The notes under the pieces: model-generated
What the model was told of the DNA's origin: nothing
The model's input: only the letters and a program-made list of their open reading frames with translations
The model's database searches: none
Made by a program: the position numbers and the translations under genes
Assembly: GCA_007280515.1 (NCBI GenBank)
Contig: QYPL01000018.1
Coordinates: 40,385 to 104,384 of the forward strand
DNA: 64,000 bases
Reading direction: 5' to 3'
Source of the DNA: Sediminibacterium sp.
GTDB lineage: Bacteria; Bacteroidota; Bacteroidia; Chitinophagales; Chitinophagaceae
Shown here: positions 1 to 9,688 of the stretch, piece after piece
How the letters are laid out: each line of letters begins with the position of its first letter
How positions within the stretch are numbered: position 1 is the stretch's first letter

Positions 1-1
1 G

Positions 2-361
2 ATTGTGATGTTTTTTTATTGGTGGATGTATTATTTAAGTAGAAATTTTACAGACCAGCCCTTGGCTTTAAAATATTTTTACTTTGGTATATTTATTGCA
101 AGCGCCATTGGGCTTACGGCAAATCATTTTATAAAAGTGAGTTTACATGCAATGGGGGTAAGTGGTTTATGGATGGCAGTGGCCTTGGTAAGTTTTTATT
201 ATCCTATTAATAATTTACCTTGGGTATTAGTTTCTCTATGTATTGCAGCCATTGTAATTAGTGCAAGAATGATAGTCAGTGACCATACCCGTAAAGAACT
301 TATAGTAGGTTTTGTAATTGGACTAGGCACGCAATTAGCAGCGTTTTTATGGGTCAACTAA
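2..361 (+). CDS. PAP2-like membrane protein, C-terminal part
   Basis: The reading frame is open to the left edge, so this is probably the 3' end of a longer gene; the GTG at 5 is only the first start-like codon in the window. The visible ~118 residues are mostly hydrophobic, with four or so membrane segments. The stretch SARMIVSDHTRKE resembles the third phosphatase motif (SRxxxxxH) of type-2 phosphatidic acid phosphatases, and SLHAMGVSG sits where the PSGH-like motif would be. The family call is inference from these partial motifs; substrate unknown. It ends 7 bp before the RND gene, suggesting co-transcription. Confidence 0.55.
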   Translation: MVMFFYWWMYYLSRNFTDQPLALKYFYFGIFIASAIGLTANHFIKVSLHAMGVSGLWMAVALVSFYYPINNLPWVLVSLCIAAIVISARMIVSDHTRKELIVGFVIGLGTQLAAFLWVN

Positions 362-368
362 TTTTAAA

Positions 369-2705
369 ATGTACACTATGACTTGGCTTCAATTAGGAAA
401 GAACATTGTAAAGTATAAAGTAGCAGCTTTAACTTTTTTAGCATTGAGTACAGTTGTCATGGGCTATTTTGCTATTCAAGTAAAGCTCAGCTATGAGTTT
501 ACAAAAGCCATTCCTGAGGACAATCCCAAATATGTTATCTATCAAGATTTTGTAAAAAAGTTTGGCGTCGATGGCACTACGATGGTAGTGGGGTTTCAGA
601 CCGATTCTTTTTTTACTACAAACATATTTAATCAAGTAGCCGATTTACAAAAAGATATCAAAACCATACCGGGTGTTATTGAGGTAGTAAGTGTACCTAG
701 CGCCTATACCATTGTTAAAGACAGTATAGCTAGTGAATTTATACCCCATAAAATTTTTAATGCGCCCTATACATCTGACAGTGCTTTAGTAGCGGATAAA
801 GCTATTTTAGAGAACCTTCCTTTTTATAAAAATTTAATGTATAACCCTAATAGCCATGCTTATATAATGGCTATTAGTTTCATACCTGATTCTATTAATA
901 GCGCAGCGCGTTCGGCTATTATTAAAAATTTACAAACAAAGTTAAAAGTATTTGCTGCCAATACAGCAATAGACTTGCACATTAGCGGACTTCCTTATAT
1001 ACGCACCATATTAGCAGATAGAATTAAAAAAGAAATGCTATGGTTTTTAATAGGGTCCTTGTTGTTATCGGCCGTTACATTATTTTTATTTTTTAGATCT
1101 ATTTCAGCCACCTTGCTTAGCTTGTCTGTGGTAATGATGGGGGTGATTTGGAGTTTTGGAACCATGGTTTTGTTAGGTCAAAAAATTACTTTACTTACTG
1201 CACTTATTCCACCATTGATTGTGGTAATAGGTATTCCTAATTGCATTTATTTTTTAAACAAATACCATACTTCCTATAAAGCAACCAATCATAAGCAAGA
1301 AGCCATTGAACAAATGGTAGGCAGAATGGGCATTGTTACCTTATTTTGTAATATTACAGCAGCCATTGGTTTTTTTGTTTTTGCCTTTACTAAAAGCCCT
1401 TTATTAAAAGAGTTTGGTTGGGTATCTGGATTAAATATCATGGCCTTGTTTTTAATTAGTTTATTATTTATACCCCCTGTACTCACTTATTTACCGCCGC
1501 CTACTGCAAAACATGTAAGATATTTAGAAAATAAATTTTTAGAAAGGGTATTGATTAAAATTGAAAGGTGGACATTTCAGCATACTAAATGGGTCTTTAC
1601 CATTACCAGCGTATTAGTTTTAGTATCTATCATGGGCTTGATGCGTATTAAGAAGGAAGCCTTTATTGTGGATGACCTTCCTAAAAAAGATACTTTATAT
1701 ACCGATTTAAAATGGTTTGAAAAGCAAGCAGGTGGTGTAATGCCTTTGGAAATTGTTATTGATACCAAGAAAAAAAATGGATTAGTGCGCTCTATTAAAC
1801 CACTAGAAGCTATAGATGAGTTGCATCAGTATTTAATGGCGCAACCCGAGCTCGGGAAACCATTGGGTTTATTAGAGGGTATGAAGTTTGCAAAACAAGC
1901 TTTTTATGATGGCGACTCGAACGCCTATTCAGTGCCCACTGGAACAGAAATGGCTTTTATGGCCCCTTATTTAAAAACAGATTCTCAAAGAGCGAACAAT
2001 ACTAAAGGTGCTAGTCCTACTCAACTCTTATCTAAATTTATTGATTCAGCTAAAAGAGAAACAAGGGTGAGTGTGAATATGAAAGATATTGGCAGCGCTC
2101 AGTTACCCTTGTTTTTACATAAACTTGATAGTGTTACCACCGCTATTTTTGATACAAGTAAGTACAAGGTAGAAATAACAGGTAGTAGTGTCACTTTTTT
2201 AGAAGGAAGTAATTTTATTGTAAGAGGATTAGGTGAATCTATATTTTGGGCTTTTTTATTAATTGCTATTTGTATGATTTTCTTATTCAGGTCCTTTCCA
2301 ATACTAATGTGTTCTTTACTACCTAATGTTGTGCCCTTACTTATAACAGCTGGCTTAATGGGCTGGGTGGGTATTTCTTTAAAGCCTTCCACTGTACTAG
2401 TATTTAGTGTAGCGCTTGGAATAGCCATTGATGTGACTATTCGTTTTTTAGTAAACTATAAACAGGAACTTCCACGTTTAAATAATAATGTACATGAAAC
2501 ACTGATACAAACCATTAAGCATACCGGTATTAGTATTATTTATACCTCTTTAGTACTGGTGGCAGGTTTTGTTATTTTTTGTTTTAGCGACTTTGGAGGT
2601 ACCAAGGCTTTAGGATGGCTTACTTCACTCACCCTAGTAGTAAGTACTTTTACGAATTTAATATTGTTACCTGCTTTGATAAAAACTTTTATAAAGCAGC
2701 GTTAA
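369..2705 (+). CDS. RND/MMPL-family transporter
   Basis: A 778-residue inner-membrane protein with the duplicated RND layout: one membrane helix near residue 20, a large extracytoplasmic loop to about 215, a block of five helices, a positively charged linker, then a second helix near 405, a second large loop to about 620 and five further helices. This is the single-polypeptide MMPL/Patched-like arrangement rather than an AcrB-type trimer pump of about 1,030 residues. No membrane-fusion protein or outer-membrane factor lies nearby. Lipid or hydrophobic substrate export is the family expectation; the substrate cannot be read from sequence. A second in-frame ATG at 378 is an alternative start. 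The next gene converges with a 3-bp gap and no terminator is visible. Confidence 0.85.
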   Translation: MYTMTWLQLGKNIVKYKVAALTFLALSTVVMGYFAIQVKLSYEFTKAIPEDNPKYVIYQDFVKKFGVDGTTMVVGFQTDSFFTTNIFNQVADLQKDIKTIPGVIEVVSVPSAYTIVKDSIASEFIPHKIFNAPYTSDSALVADKAILENLPFYKNLMYNPNSHAYIMAISFIPDSINSAARSAIIKNLQTKLKVFAANTAIDLHISGLPYIRTILADRIKKEMLWFLIGSLLLSAVTLFLFFRSISATLLSLSVVMMGVIWSFGTMVLLGQKITLLTALIPPLIVVIGIPNCIYFLNKYHTSYKATNHKQEAIEQMVGRMGIVTLFCNITAAIGFFVFAFTKSPLLKEFGWVSGLNIMALFLISLLFIPPVLTYLPPPTAKHVRYLENKFLERVLIKIERWTFQHTKWVFTITSVLVLVSIMGLMRIKKEAFIVDDLPKKDTLYTDLKWFEKQAGGVMPLEIVIDTKKKNGLVRSIKPLEAIDELHQYLMAQPELGKPLGLLEGMKFAKQAFYDGDSNAYSVPTGTEMAFMAPYLKTDSQRANNTKGASPTQLLSKFIDSAKRETRVSVNMKDIGSAQLPLFLHKLDSVTTAIFDTSKYKVEITGSSVTFLEGSNFIVRGLGESIFWAFLLIAICMIFLFRSFPILMCSLLPNVVPLLITAGLMGWVGISLKPSTVLVFSVALGIAIDVTIRFLVNYKQELPRLNNNVHETLIQTIKHTGISIIYTSLVLVAGFVIFCFSDFGGTKALGWLTSLTLVVSTFTNLILLPALIKTFIKQR

Positions 2706-2708
2706 TAT

Positions 2709-3845
2709 TTATTGTAAAATAGAGGCTAAGGTTTCTTGAAGGGCAGCGCCTCTTAGGTCTGTGGCTATTACCTTTCCAGTAGGATCTAATAAAACATTAA
2801 AAGGGATACCTTCTATTTGATAAGCGCTCACCACAATACTTTCCCATTTTTTGAGATCGCTAATATGTTGCCAACTTAATTTATCATCTTGAATGGCTTC
2901 TAGCCAGCTTGCTTTATCATCATCTAAAGAAACACCTAATACGGTGAAATTCTTTTTCTTATATTTTTCATAAGCCACTACAACATTGGGGTTCTCGCCT
3001 CTACAAGGGCCACACCAACTAGCCCAAAAATCAATAAGTACATATTTGCCTCTTAAACTAGTGAGTGAAATTATTTTTCCATTGGCATCAGGCAAGGCAA
3101 TTTCAGGGGCCATGCTTCCAACCGTAATAGCCGTAGTTTTTAAATTGGCTTGTACTTGTGTGCTTAATAAATTCGCAAATTGTGTAAGTGGTTCTGCTTT
3201 CAATTTTTCTGCAGCAGCCTTTGCCAAAGCCAATACCTGCGCCGATTCCATGGATCTTAGGCTAAGCCCTAGGGTATAGTAAACAAAAGCGGGGCTAGTA
3301 GAAGTACTAATAATATTTTCAACTAATTTATTAATATCGTTTATTTTACTGACGCGTTGTTTTTGTAAAAAGAAGATGATGCTATCTTTTCCATTTTGTT
3401 TTTGTAAAGCATCTAAATTATAAATGGTTGACATTAAAGAAGAATCCCTTTTGCGGTATTCTATTAAAAAATTAATTAAGGCTTGGCTGGTTGCAGAACC
3501 TTTAATGGTATAAGATTGGTAATTATTGGCATCTGCATTAATTTGAATATTCTCTTTATCATTAATAAATAGTATTTCCATTTCCTTTTCAGTCGCAATA
3601 CGATAAATGCCTTCTTGTTTTGCAATAAATTGAAATGAATATTTGCCTTCTTCATTTAAAGTAATAGAATCCATGGTAATAATAGGTAGTCCACCATAGG
3701 GTACTTCTTGCAATAATAATTTTTCTTTAGCAGCATGCTGTATAGTACCTGAGATAGTATAATTTTTTTCACCTGAACTGTTTTTACAGCCTGTGAAAAT
3801 GATCATCATTAAAGTTACAGCAGCTAATAGGTTTTTAATATTCAT
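2709..3845 (-). CDS. TlpA-like thiol-disulfide oxidoreductase lipoprotein
   Basis: The N-terminus is a lipoprotein signal peptide with lipobox FTGC near residue 20. Residues ~28-120 resemble the DUF4369 beta-rich domain found in Bacteroidota TlpA proteins. The C-terminal ~140 residues form a thioredoxin/AhpC-TSA fold with WASWCGPCRGEN (CxxC near residue 275) and a cis-Pro region at EGIPFN. It likely acts in the periplasm, reducing disulfides for cytochrome maturation or envelope redox balance; the partner is unknown. The start ATG lies 4 nt after a TAATTTCG element, suggesting a leaderless transcript. It runs into nothing downstream on its strand except the convergent RND gene. Confidence 0.88.
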   Translation of the reverse strand: MNIKNLLAAVTLMMIIFTGCKNSSGEKNYTISGTIQHAAKEKLLLQEVPYGGLPIITMDSITLNEEGKYSFQFIAKQEGIYRIATEKEMEILFINDKENIQINADANNYQSYTIKGSATSQALINFLIEYRKRDSSLMSTIYNLDALQKQNGKDSIIFFLQKQRVSKINDINKLVENIISTSTSPAFVYYTLGLSLRSMESAQVLALAKAAAEKLKAEPLTQFANLLSTQVQANLKTTAITVGSMAPEIALPDANGKIISLTSLRGKYVLIDFWASWCGPCRGENPNVVVAYEKYKKKNFTVLGVSLDDDKASWLEAIQDDKLSWQHISDLKKWESIVVSAYQIEGIPFNVLLDPTGKVIATDLRGAALQETLASILQ

Positions 3846-3849
3846 AGCA

Positions 3850-3857
3850 CGAAATTA
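3850..3857 (-). promoter_or_regulatory. -7-like element TAATTTCG, 4 nt before ATG
   Basis: On the minus strand TAATTTCG is followed by tgct and the ATG of the TlpA-like gene. It differs from the Bacteroidota -7 consensus TAnnTTTG at one base. The spacing equals that of five other genes in the window. No clear -33 TTG was found. Confidence 0.4.
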
Positions 3858-5297
3858 AGCCAATTTTTGTTCTAATAAACTAGCGGTCATTTTAGGGTCG
3901 GCCTTACCCTTACTTATTTTCTTCACTTCTCCTACAAACACACCTAAAAGTCCTTTTTTTCCTTTTTTATAGGCTGCCACTTTTTCGGGATGCTTGACTA
4001 AAACTTCATCAATCCATTTTTCTATATCGTCCGTAGAGCCTGTTTGTAATAAATTATTGATGGTGGCATAGGCCATAGGAGAGCCCGGACGCGCCATCAT
4101 TTCTTTTAATACCCTAGTGCTTGCCACTGAAAAACTTAATTGATTCTTTTCCACTAATTCTACCAATTCTACTAAATAGGGTATAAAGCTACTGAGTTGT
4201 TGAAAACTAAGACTGCCTTCATTGACGACAGCTCTAATGGGGCCAATCATCCAATTAGCAATGGCTTTGTAATGTTTGCATGCAGCCGCCCATTGTATAT
4301 AAAAATCGGCCTCTTCTTTATCTTCTACTAATTGATTAATAGCATAGTCCGATAAATCATATTGTATTTTCCACTGTTTTTTTAAAGTAGCAGGAAGGGT
4401 AGGTAATTTATTTTTTATAGTTTCAATAAAAGCCTCTGTTAAATGGAAGGGTGCTAAATCTGGGTCGGGAAAATACCTATAATCATTAGCATCTTCTTTG
4501 TCTCGAATAGAAAAGGTTGTATCGTTACTTGCGTCAAAACTTCTTGTTTGTTGTATAATGGCACCGCCTGTTTCAGTTATTTGAATAAGTCGTTCAATTT
4601 CAAATTCAATAGCCTTTTTAATATTACGAATAGAATTTAAATTTTTAACTTCTACTCTAGTACCTAATCTAGTGGCACCTTTTAAGCGAATAGAAATATT
4701 GGCGTCACATCTTAAACTACCTTCTTCCATATTGCCATCGCAAATTCCTATCCAACGTACAAGTTTTCTTACTTCTGTTACAAATAAAAAGGCTTCTTCT
4801 GCAGAATGTATACAAGGCTCAGTGACCATTTCAATTAAAGGGGTGCCTGCGCGGTTTAAATCGATAAGGGTATCAGTTGCAGAAAGATCATGTATGCTTT
4901 TACCAGCATCTTCTTCTAAATGAATTCTATTGAGTTGTACTATTTTTTCTGCATCAGGTAATTGGATGGCAATGCTACCGCCCAGGCAAATAGGAGTGGT
5001 ATGTTGTGATACTTGATAACCTTTAGGTAAATCGGGGTAGAAATAATTTTTGCGTGCAAAATAATTATCCTGGGCAATCTTGGATCCGCAGATCAGTCCC
5101 ATACGAATGGCATATTCAATGGCCTTGGCATTGGTCTTGGGTAAGGTGCCGGGATGCCCCATGGTGATAGGGCTTATATGGGTATTAGGCTCCGCTCCAA
5201 AGGAAGTAGCATCTCCACAAAACAATTTGCTTTTAGTTGCTAATTGTGCATGAATTTCTAAACCAATAACTGCCTCGTATTTTTGCCCCTCTATCAT
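3855..5297 (-). CDS. gatB: Asp/Glu-tRNA amidotransferase subunit B
   Basis: GatB, 480 residues, the usual length. With GatA and GatC it converts Glu-tRNA(Gln) or Asp-tRNA(Asn) into Gln-tRNA(Gln)/Asn-tRNA(Asn). The N-terminal signature VIGLEIHAQL, the region around KNYFYPDLPKGYQ, and the C-terminal helical YqeY-like tail are all visible. gatA and gatC are not next to it, as is common in Bacteroidota. The start is supported by a -7 element only 4 nt upstream. The gene ends 10 bp from the start of the TlpA-like gene, which is downstream on the same strand but carries its own putative -7 element. Confidence 0.97.
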   Translation of the reverse strand: MIEGQKYEAVIGLEIHAQLATKSKLFCGDATSFGAEPNTHISPITMGHPGTLPKTNAKAIEYAIRMGLICGSKIAQDNYFARKNYFYPDLPKGYQVSQHTTPICLGGSIAIQLPDAEKIVQLNRIHLEEDAGKSIHDLSATDTLIDLNRAGTPLIEMVTEPCIHSAEEAFLFVTEVRKLVRWIGICDGNMEEGSLRCDANISIRLKGATRLGTRVEVKNLNSIRNIKKAIEFEIERLIQITETGGAIIQQTRSFDASNDTTFSIRDKEDANDYRYFPDPDLAPFHLTEAFIETIKNKLPTLPATLKKQWKIQYDLSDYAINQLVEDKEEADFYIQWAAACKHYKAIANWMIGPIRAVVNEGSLSFQQLSSFIPYLVELVELVEKNQLSFSVASTRVLKEMMARPGSPMAYATINNLLQTGSTDDIEKWIDEVLVKHPEKVAAYKKGKKGLLGVFVGEVKKISKGKADPKMTASLLEQKLA

Positions 5298-5301
5298 GGA
5301 G

Positions 5302-5309
5302 CAAAAGTA
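5302..5309 (-). promoter_or_regulatory. -7 element TACTTTTG of gatB (leaderless geometry)
   Basis: A perfect TAnnTTTG match on the minus strand, then ctcc, then the gatB ATG. In this phylum the transcription start is expected a few bases after the element, that is at or next to the ATG. A TTT rather than TTG is found about 17 nt upstream. Confidence 0.5.
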
Positions 5310-5322
5310 CTAATTTAAAAGG

Positions 5323-6702
5323 CTATAAATCGGCTGTTTTTAGTTTTTTAGGCAGCTTTACCACAATGGTTTTAAGCTCTTTATTTCTTTTTACTTGAAA
5401 AGTAAAACTAGTCCCTTCTTTCGCTTCTTTAATGAGAGGCTTTAAGGCGTCTACTTCTTTAATCTTTTGATCATTCACTTGCACTATAATATCATTTTCT
5501 AATAATCCACTTTTAGCAGCGGGTGAATTTTCAGCTACGTTGGTAATTTTAACGCCATCAGCTGTTTCAGTGTCTTCAATACTAATACCCAACTTTGGTT
5601 TATTCTCAAAGCCAGGTATGGTCATACCTTCCATGCCTGGAAAATTAGGTATAGCAAAGCTAAAACCTCTTGGACTTGGTTGATATTTTCTTGTATTAGG
5701 ATCAAGATATAGTTTTGGATAGGCATCAAAACTAGGTCCACCTTTTTCATTGGGATTGCTAAAATTATAATACTGCATGGTGTTTTTATTCTTCGCTAAA
5801 CTTACCAATTGGGTACTTGTTTTTCCGTTTCTGATATAACTAATAGTTACTTTATCTTCTGGTTTAGATTTTCCAATGGCATCGTATAATGAAGCGGGGC
5901 CATCAATTTTGATATCATTTACCTTGGTGATAATATCTCCTTGTTTCAAGCCTGCTATAGCTGCTGGACTTTCATCACTTACTTGATTCACTTTAGCACC
6001 TTGTTCTGTTTCTTCGGTAACAACCCCTAAAAAAGCTTCATTTGTTTTTGCTTGATTAGGAACCACCCTATCAAAATTATCTTCTCCATCTTCATTAATT
6101 ATTATATCATCGCTTAATTCAAGACCCTTACTTAAGTCTTGACCGCCAAGGGGTTTGCCATCTACTAATATTCTAGGCTTCTTCGTTTCTAAATTTCCAA
6201 GACCATTTAAGTTCTTATCTAATTTTTTTAAAATAATTCGATTATTACCTTTTCCTTCCATACTTAAGCGAGGATCATTCTCGTCCACTTCTTTTCCGTT
6301 AATAGTTACTTTATTACCATCTACTATCACCGTCATATTTACATCCACCTCTTTTTTTAATTTAGTGGAATCTTTAGATGAATCTTTTGTCCCCTCTTTT
6401 TTTGCATTCTTTTTACTGATTATCTCTATCACACCATTAGCTGCCTTCTCACCATATTTTTTTGTAGCCATGGCGCCTTTTAATACACTTACGCTTTCTA
6501 TATCAGAAGGTGCGATGTCACTAATGCTTGTTACCATTTTTCCATCTAGTATGTATAAAGGAGTTTTACCCTCTTTGCCAATGACTAGTGCAGGCGCATT
6601 GTTTTTTGGATTTTTTTTCGTGATGATGACTTCACTTGTTTGTGCCCATGCAAAATGAAATGTAAAGCTTACTAATAATAAAGAGACTAGAATTTTTTTC
6701 AT
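5323..6702 (-). CDS. TonB-plug-like/PDZ domain protein
   Basis: A 459-residue secreted protein (signal peptide ending near AWAQ, residue ~21). Residues ~48-97 match the plug segment of SusC/TonB receptors (YILDGK...IESVSVLKG...YGEKAANGVIEI), but no beta-barrel follows. After a charged linker come two PDZ domains, roughly 230-305 and 365-455, each with a GLxxxDII core. No trypsin-like or other protease domain is present, so it is a PDZ scaffold or adaptor rather than a DegP/Ctp protease. The role is unknown; an adaptor at the envelope is inference. It sits between alaS and gatB on the same strand, with 25 bp before gatB. Confidence 0.8.
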   Translation of the reverse strand: MKKILVSLLLVSFTFHFAWAQTSEVIITKKNPKNNAPALVIGKEGKTPLYILDGKMVTSISDIAPSDIESVSVLKGAMATKKYGEKAANGVIEIISKKNAKKEGTKDSSKDSTKLKKEVDVNMTVIVDGNKVTINGKEVDENDPRLSMEGKGNNRIILKKLDKNLNGLGNLETKKPRILVDGKPLGGQDLSKGLELSDDIIINEDGEDNFDRVVPNQAKTNEAFLGVVTEETEQGAKVNQVSDESPAAIAGLKQGDIITKVNDIKIDGPASLYDAIGKSKPEDKVTISYIRNGKTSTQLVSLAKNKNTMQYYNFSNPNEKGGPSFDAYPKLYLDPNTRKYQPSPRGFSFAIPNFPGMEGMTIPGFENKPKLGISIEDTETADGVKITNVAENSPAAKSGLLENDIIVQVNDQKIKEVDALKPLIKEAKEGTSFTFQVKRNKELKTIVVKLPKKLKTADL

Positions 6703-6874
6703 GACCGTTAATTGAATAATTCGTTAATTATAAAATTGAAGTACTATATATAGTTTACTTATATAATTAGCGTACTCAAAATTGAAATTCAAAAATAGGA
6801 AAAAATGTTTACTACGAAAATATTCGCAAGTTTAATTTTGTTAAAGTTGTAAATAATTGATTATCAAATATTTA
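6703..6874. other. Intergenic region between alaS and the plug/PDZ gene
   Basis: A 172-bp AT-rich spacer. On the minus strand it contains TATTTTTG at 6790-6797, a perfect TAnnTTTG, about 88 nt before the plug/PDZ start. A self-complementary agtactatatatagt-like stretch lies near 6742-6756. I see no RNA gene. Confidence 0.35.
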
Positions 6875-9562
6875 CTAACCTAGAGATGTTTTCACTACCT
6901 CAATTACTTTATTAAGTTGACTAGCATCTTGACCACCTGCAGTAGCCAACGTTTTTTGGCCACCACCACCACCTTTAATAAGGGGAGCAATTTTTTCTTT
7001 AATAATTTGAGTGGCAGGCATAGTAGCGCTTAATGATTCACTAATAGAAACTGCAACAGCTGCTTTGCCATCGATGGCGGCTACTAGTATAATACAATGA
7101 TTATTTTGAGTAAGTCCCAAGGCTACTGCTAATTTTTTTAAATTATCGGTGCTTGATAATACTATTTGCTTACCTAAAAATGCAGTTCCATTAATGGTTT
7201 CAAATTGGCTAGCATATTGAGTGGTTAATTCATTGACAAGTAATGCTTCCTGACTTTCTAATTTTTTAGAGAGTTCTTTTTGAATTGATTGCAAAGAAGC
7301 AATCGTATCATTTAAAATAGATACTGATGAATTTTCATTCCACTCAGGTGCTTTAAATGGAGCAGTTATTTTTACCGCAAGTAATGCACAAGCCTCAGTT
7401 AGTTGTACTATTTGTTTATGCAATTTTTCATTTACTTCTGTAATATGTTTTGCAGCTGCATCTCCAACCACTGCCTCAATTCTTCTTACACCAGCAGCAA
7501 CAGAGGCTTCGGCTTTTAAGATAAAATGTCCTATTTCTCCTGTATGTCCCACATGGGTACCACCACATAATTCAATAGAATAAGCAGGGTCCATTATAAC
7601 CACGCGTACTTTGTCTCCATATTTTTCTCCAAACAAAGCCATCGCACCCAATCCAATGGCCTCTTGTTTATTCATCTCTTTTATAACTACCGGAATATTT
7701 TCTTTGATTTTAGCATTCACCATTGCTTCTACTTGGTTCATTTCTTCTGCAGTCATTTTAGCGAAATGAGAAAAGTCAAATCTTAGTTGTTCGGTATTAA
7801 CTAAACTTCCTTTCTGTGCCACATGCTTGCCTAGTATATTTCTTAAAGCAGCATGAAGTAAGTGTGTTGCAGAATGGTGTAATGTAGTTGCTTTTCTGGC
7901 CGGTGCATTAACAGTTGCTTTTACAGTATTAGAAATTACTGGTGGCAAGCTATCTGTGAAATGTATAAATAAATTATTTTCTTTTTTAGTATCTGTTACT
8001 TCAATAATAGTACCATCTTCAAATTGGAAGTTACCTATATCACCTATTTGTCCGCCACTTTCTGCATAAAAAGGCGTTTCAGCTAAAACCCATTGATAGG
8101 CTTCTTTTCCTTTGGCTTTTACATTTCTATATTTTATAATAGTAGCAGTAGTTTCTCTTTGTGTATAACCCACAAAATTAGTTTCCTTGTCAGGGTTTAC
8201 TTGTATCCAATCTCCTGTATCAATCGCAGTAGCCGCACGGCTTCTGTTTTTTTGTTGCTGCATTTCTTTTTCAAATCCAGGCTCATCTACTTGTAAATCA
8301 TTTTCTGATGCAATTAACCTAGTTAAATCAACAGGAAAACCGAAAGTGTCAAATAATTCAAAAACTAATTTTCCTTCAATGGTTGAATTTTTCGGATGCG
8401 TACTAATAATATCATCTATACGCTTTAATCCCTTTTCTAAAGTGCGTAAGAAACCTTCCTCTTCTTCTTTCACTACCTTAGTTACAAATTCAAGTTGTCC
8501 TGTTAATTCAGGAAATACATTTTCAAATTGTTTTGCCAAATGAGGCATTAACTGATGTAGTAAGGGATGCTTATAATCTAAATATGAATAATAATACCTT
8601 ACCGCTCTTCTTAAAATACGACGAATTACATAACCAGCACCAGTGTTGGCGGGTAGTTGACCATCGGCAATAGTGAAGGCAATGGCGCGAATATGATCTG
8701 CAATAACTCTAAAGGCAACGGCTTCTTTGGTATCGCTATAATCGTATTTTTTATGGGTGATTTTTTCAACTACTTCAATGGTGCCTGTGAATACATCTGT
8801 ATCGTAGTTACTTTTTTTATTTTGAATCACACGCACTAGTCTTTCAAAACCCATGCCGGTATCGACATGTTTATTAGGAAGCGGTTCTAAACTGCCATCT
8901 TTTTTTCTATTATATTGTATAAATACATTGTTCCAAATTTCAATGACTTGAGGATGGTCTTTATTAACTAAATCACGGCCTGGTATTTTAGCAATCTCTT
9001 CTTCTGATCGCATGTCTACATGTATTTCACTACATGGGCCACAAGGCCCAGTATCTCCCATCTCCCAGAAATTATCTTTTTTATTACCGTATATAATTTT
9101 ATCTTCTGCGACCCATTTTTTCCAATGCATTAATGCTACACTAGAAGGGGGTAAGTTTTCAGAGGCATCTCCTTCAAAAACACTCACATATAATTTAGCA
9201 GGATCAATCCCATATACCTTTGTTAATAATTCCCAACTCCATTCAATAGCTTCTCCTTTAAAATAATCGCCAAAGCTCCAGTTGCCCAACATTTCAAACA
9301 TAGTATGGTGATAGGTGTCAACACCCACTTCTTCTAAGTCGTTATGCTTACCACTTACGCGTAAACATTTTTGTGTATCGGCAATTCTTTTATGGCTAGG
9401 TACTTGGTTGCCTAAAAAAAAGTCTTTGAACTGGTTCATTCCTGCATTGGTGAAAAGTAAGCTAGGGTCGTTCTTTACGACAATAGGTGCGGATGGAACG
9501 ATGGCATGCCCTTTAGATGCGAAAAAATCTAAAAATTGTTGTCTTATTTCAGGGCTGGTCAT
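6875..9562 (-). CDS. alaS: Alanine-tRNA ligase
   Basis: Full-length AlaRS, 895 residues. The class II aminoacylation domain starts with EIRQQFLDFFASKGH; the editing domain carries HHSATHLLH (HxxxH, about residue 570) and CGGTHVGHTGEIG (CxxxH, about 670), the metal-binding set used to clear Ser-tRNA(Ala). The C-terminal DHHA1-like domain ends with GGGGGQKTLATAGG. It is divergent from the M23 peptidase gene with a 126-bp gap holding a minus-strand TACCTTTG. Confidence 0.98.
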   Translation of the reverse strand: MTSPEIRQQFLDFFASKGHAIVPSAPIVVKNDPSLLFTNAGMNQFKDFFLGNQVPSHKRIADTQKCLRVSGKHNDLEEVGVDTYHHTMFEMLGNWSFGDYFKGEAIEWSWELLTKVYGIDPAKLYVSVFEGDASENLPPSSVALMHWKKWVAEDKIIYGNKKDNFWEMGDTGPCGPCSEIHVDMRSEEEIAKIPGRDLVNKDHPQVIEIWNNVFIQYNRKKDGSLEPLPNKHVDTGMGFERLVRVIQNKKSNYDTDVFTGTIEVVEKITHKKYDYSDTKEAVAFRVIADHIRAIAFTIADGQLPANTGAGYVIRRILRRAVRYYYSYLDYKHPLLHQLMPHLAKQFENVFPELTGQLEFVTKVVKEEEEGFLRTLEKGLKRIDDIISTHPKNSTIEGKLVFELFDTFGFPVDLTRLIASENDLQVDEPGFEKEMQQQKNRSRAATAIDTGDWIQVNPDKETNFVGYTQRETTATIIKYRNVKAKGKEAYQWVLAETPFYAESGGQIGDIGNFQFEDGTIIEVTDTKKENNLFIHFTDSLPPVISNTVKATVNAPARKATTLHHSATHLLHAALRNILGKHVAQKGSLVNTEQLRFDFSHFAKMTAEEMNQVEAMVNAKIKENIPVVIKEMNKQEAIGLGAMALFGEKYGDKVRVVIMDPAYSIELCGGTHVGHTGEIGHFILKAEASVAAGVRRIEAVVGDAAAKHITEVNEKLHKQIVQLTEACALLAVKITAPFKAPEWNENSSVSILNDTIASLQSIQKELSKKLESQEALLVNELTTQYASQFETINGTAFLGKQIVLSSTDNLKKLAVALGLTQNNHCIILVAAIDGKAAVAVSISESLSATMPATQIIKEKIAPLIKGGGGGQKTLATAGGQDASQLNKVIEVVKTSLG

Positions 9563-9627
9563 GATTCGCTTAATTTTAGGCTGTATTGGTCTTAAAAGCT
9601 ATATTTGTTATGCTTTTTTATTGTCCT

Positions 9628-9635
9628 CAAAGGTA
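9628..9635 (-). promoter_or_regulatory. Candidate -7 element TACCTTTG of alaS
   Basis: A perfect TAnnTTTG on the minus strand, about 65 nt before the alaS ATG, giving a leader of about 60 nt. No TTG was found at the -33 spacing. A plus-strand TATATTTG at 9600-9607 overlaps the region and could serve the divergent M23 gene. Confidence 0.35.
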
Positions 9636-9688
9636 AGGAATTGAGGCTTTTTTATGGCCTAATTAGACAAAAAAATGGCTTATTTCAA

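Noticed and set aside
2099-2428. 109-aa minus-strand ORF opposite the RND gene
   Set aside because: Shadow frame of a membrane protein, with no signal of its own.
6155-6658. 167-aa plus-strand ORF opposite the plug/PDZ gene
   Set aside because: It lies wholly antisense to a gene with clear domains, has no family signature, and its Phe/Ser/Leu-rich composition is that of a complement frame.
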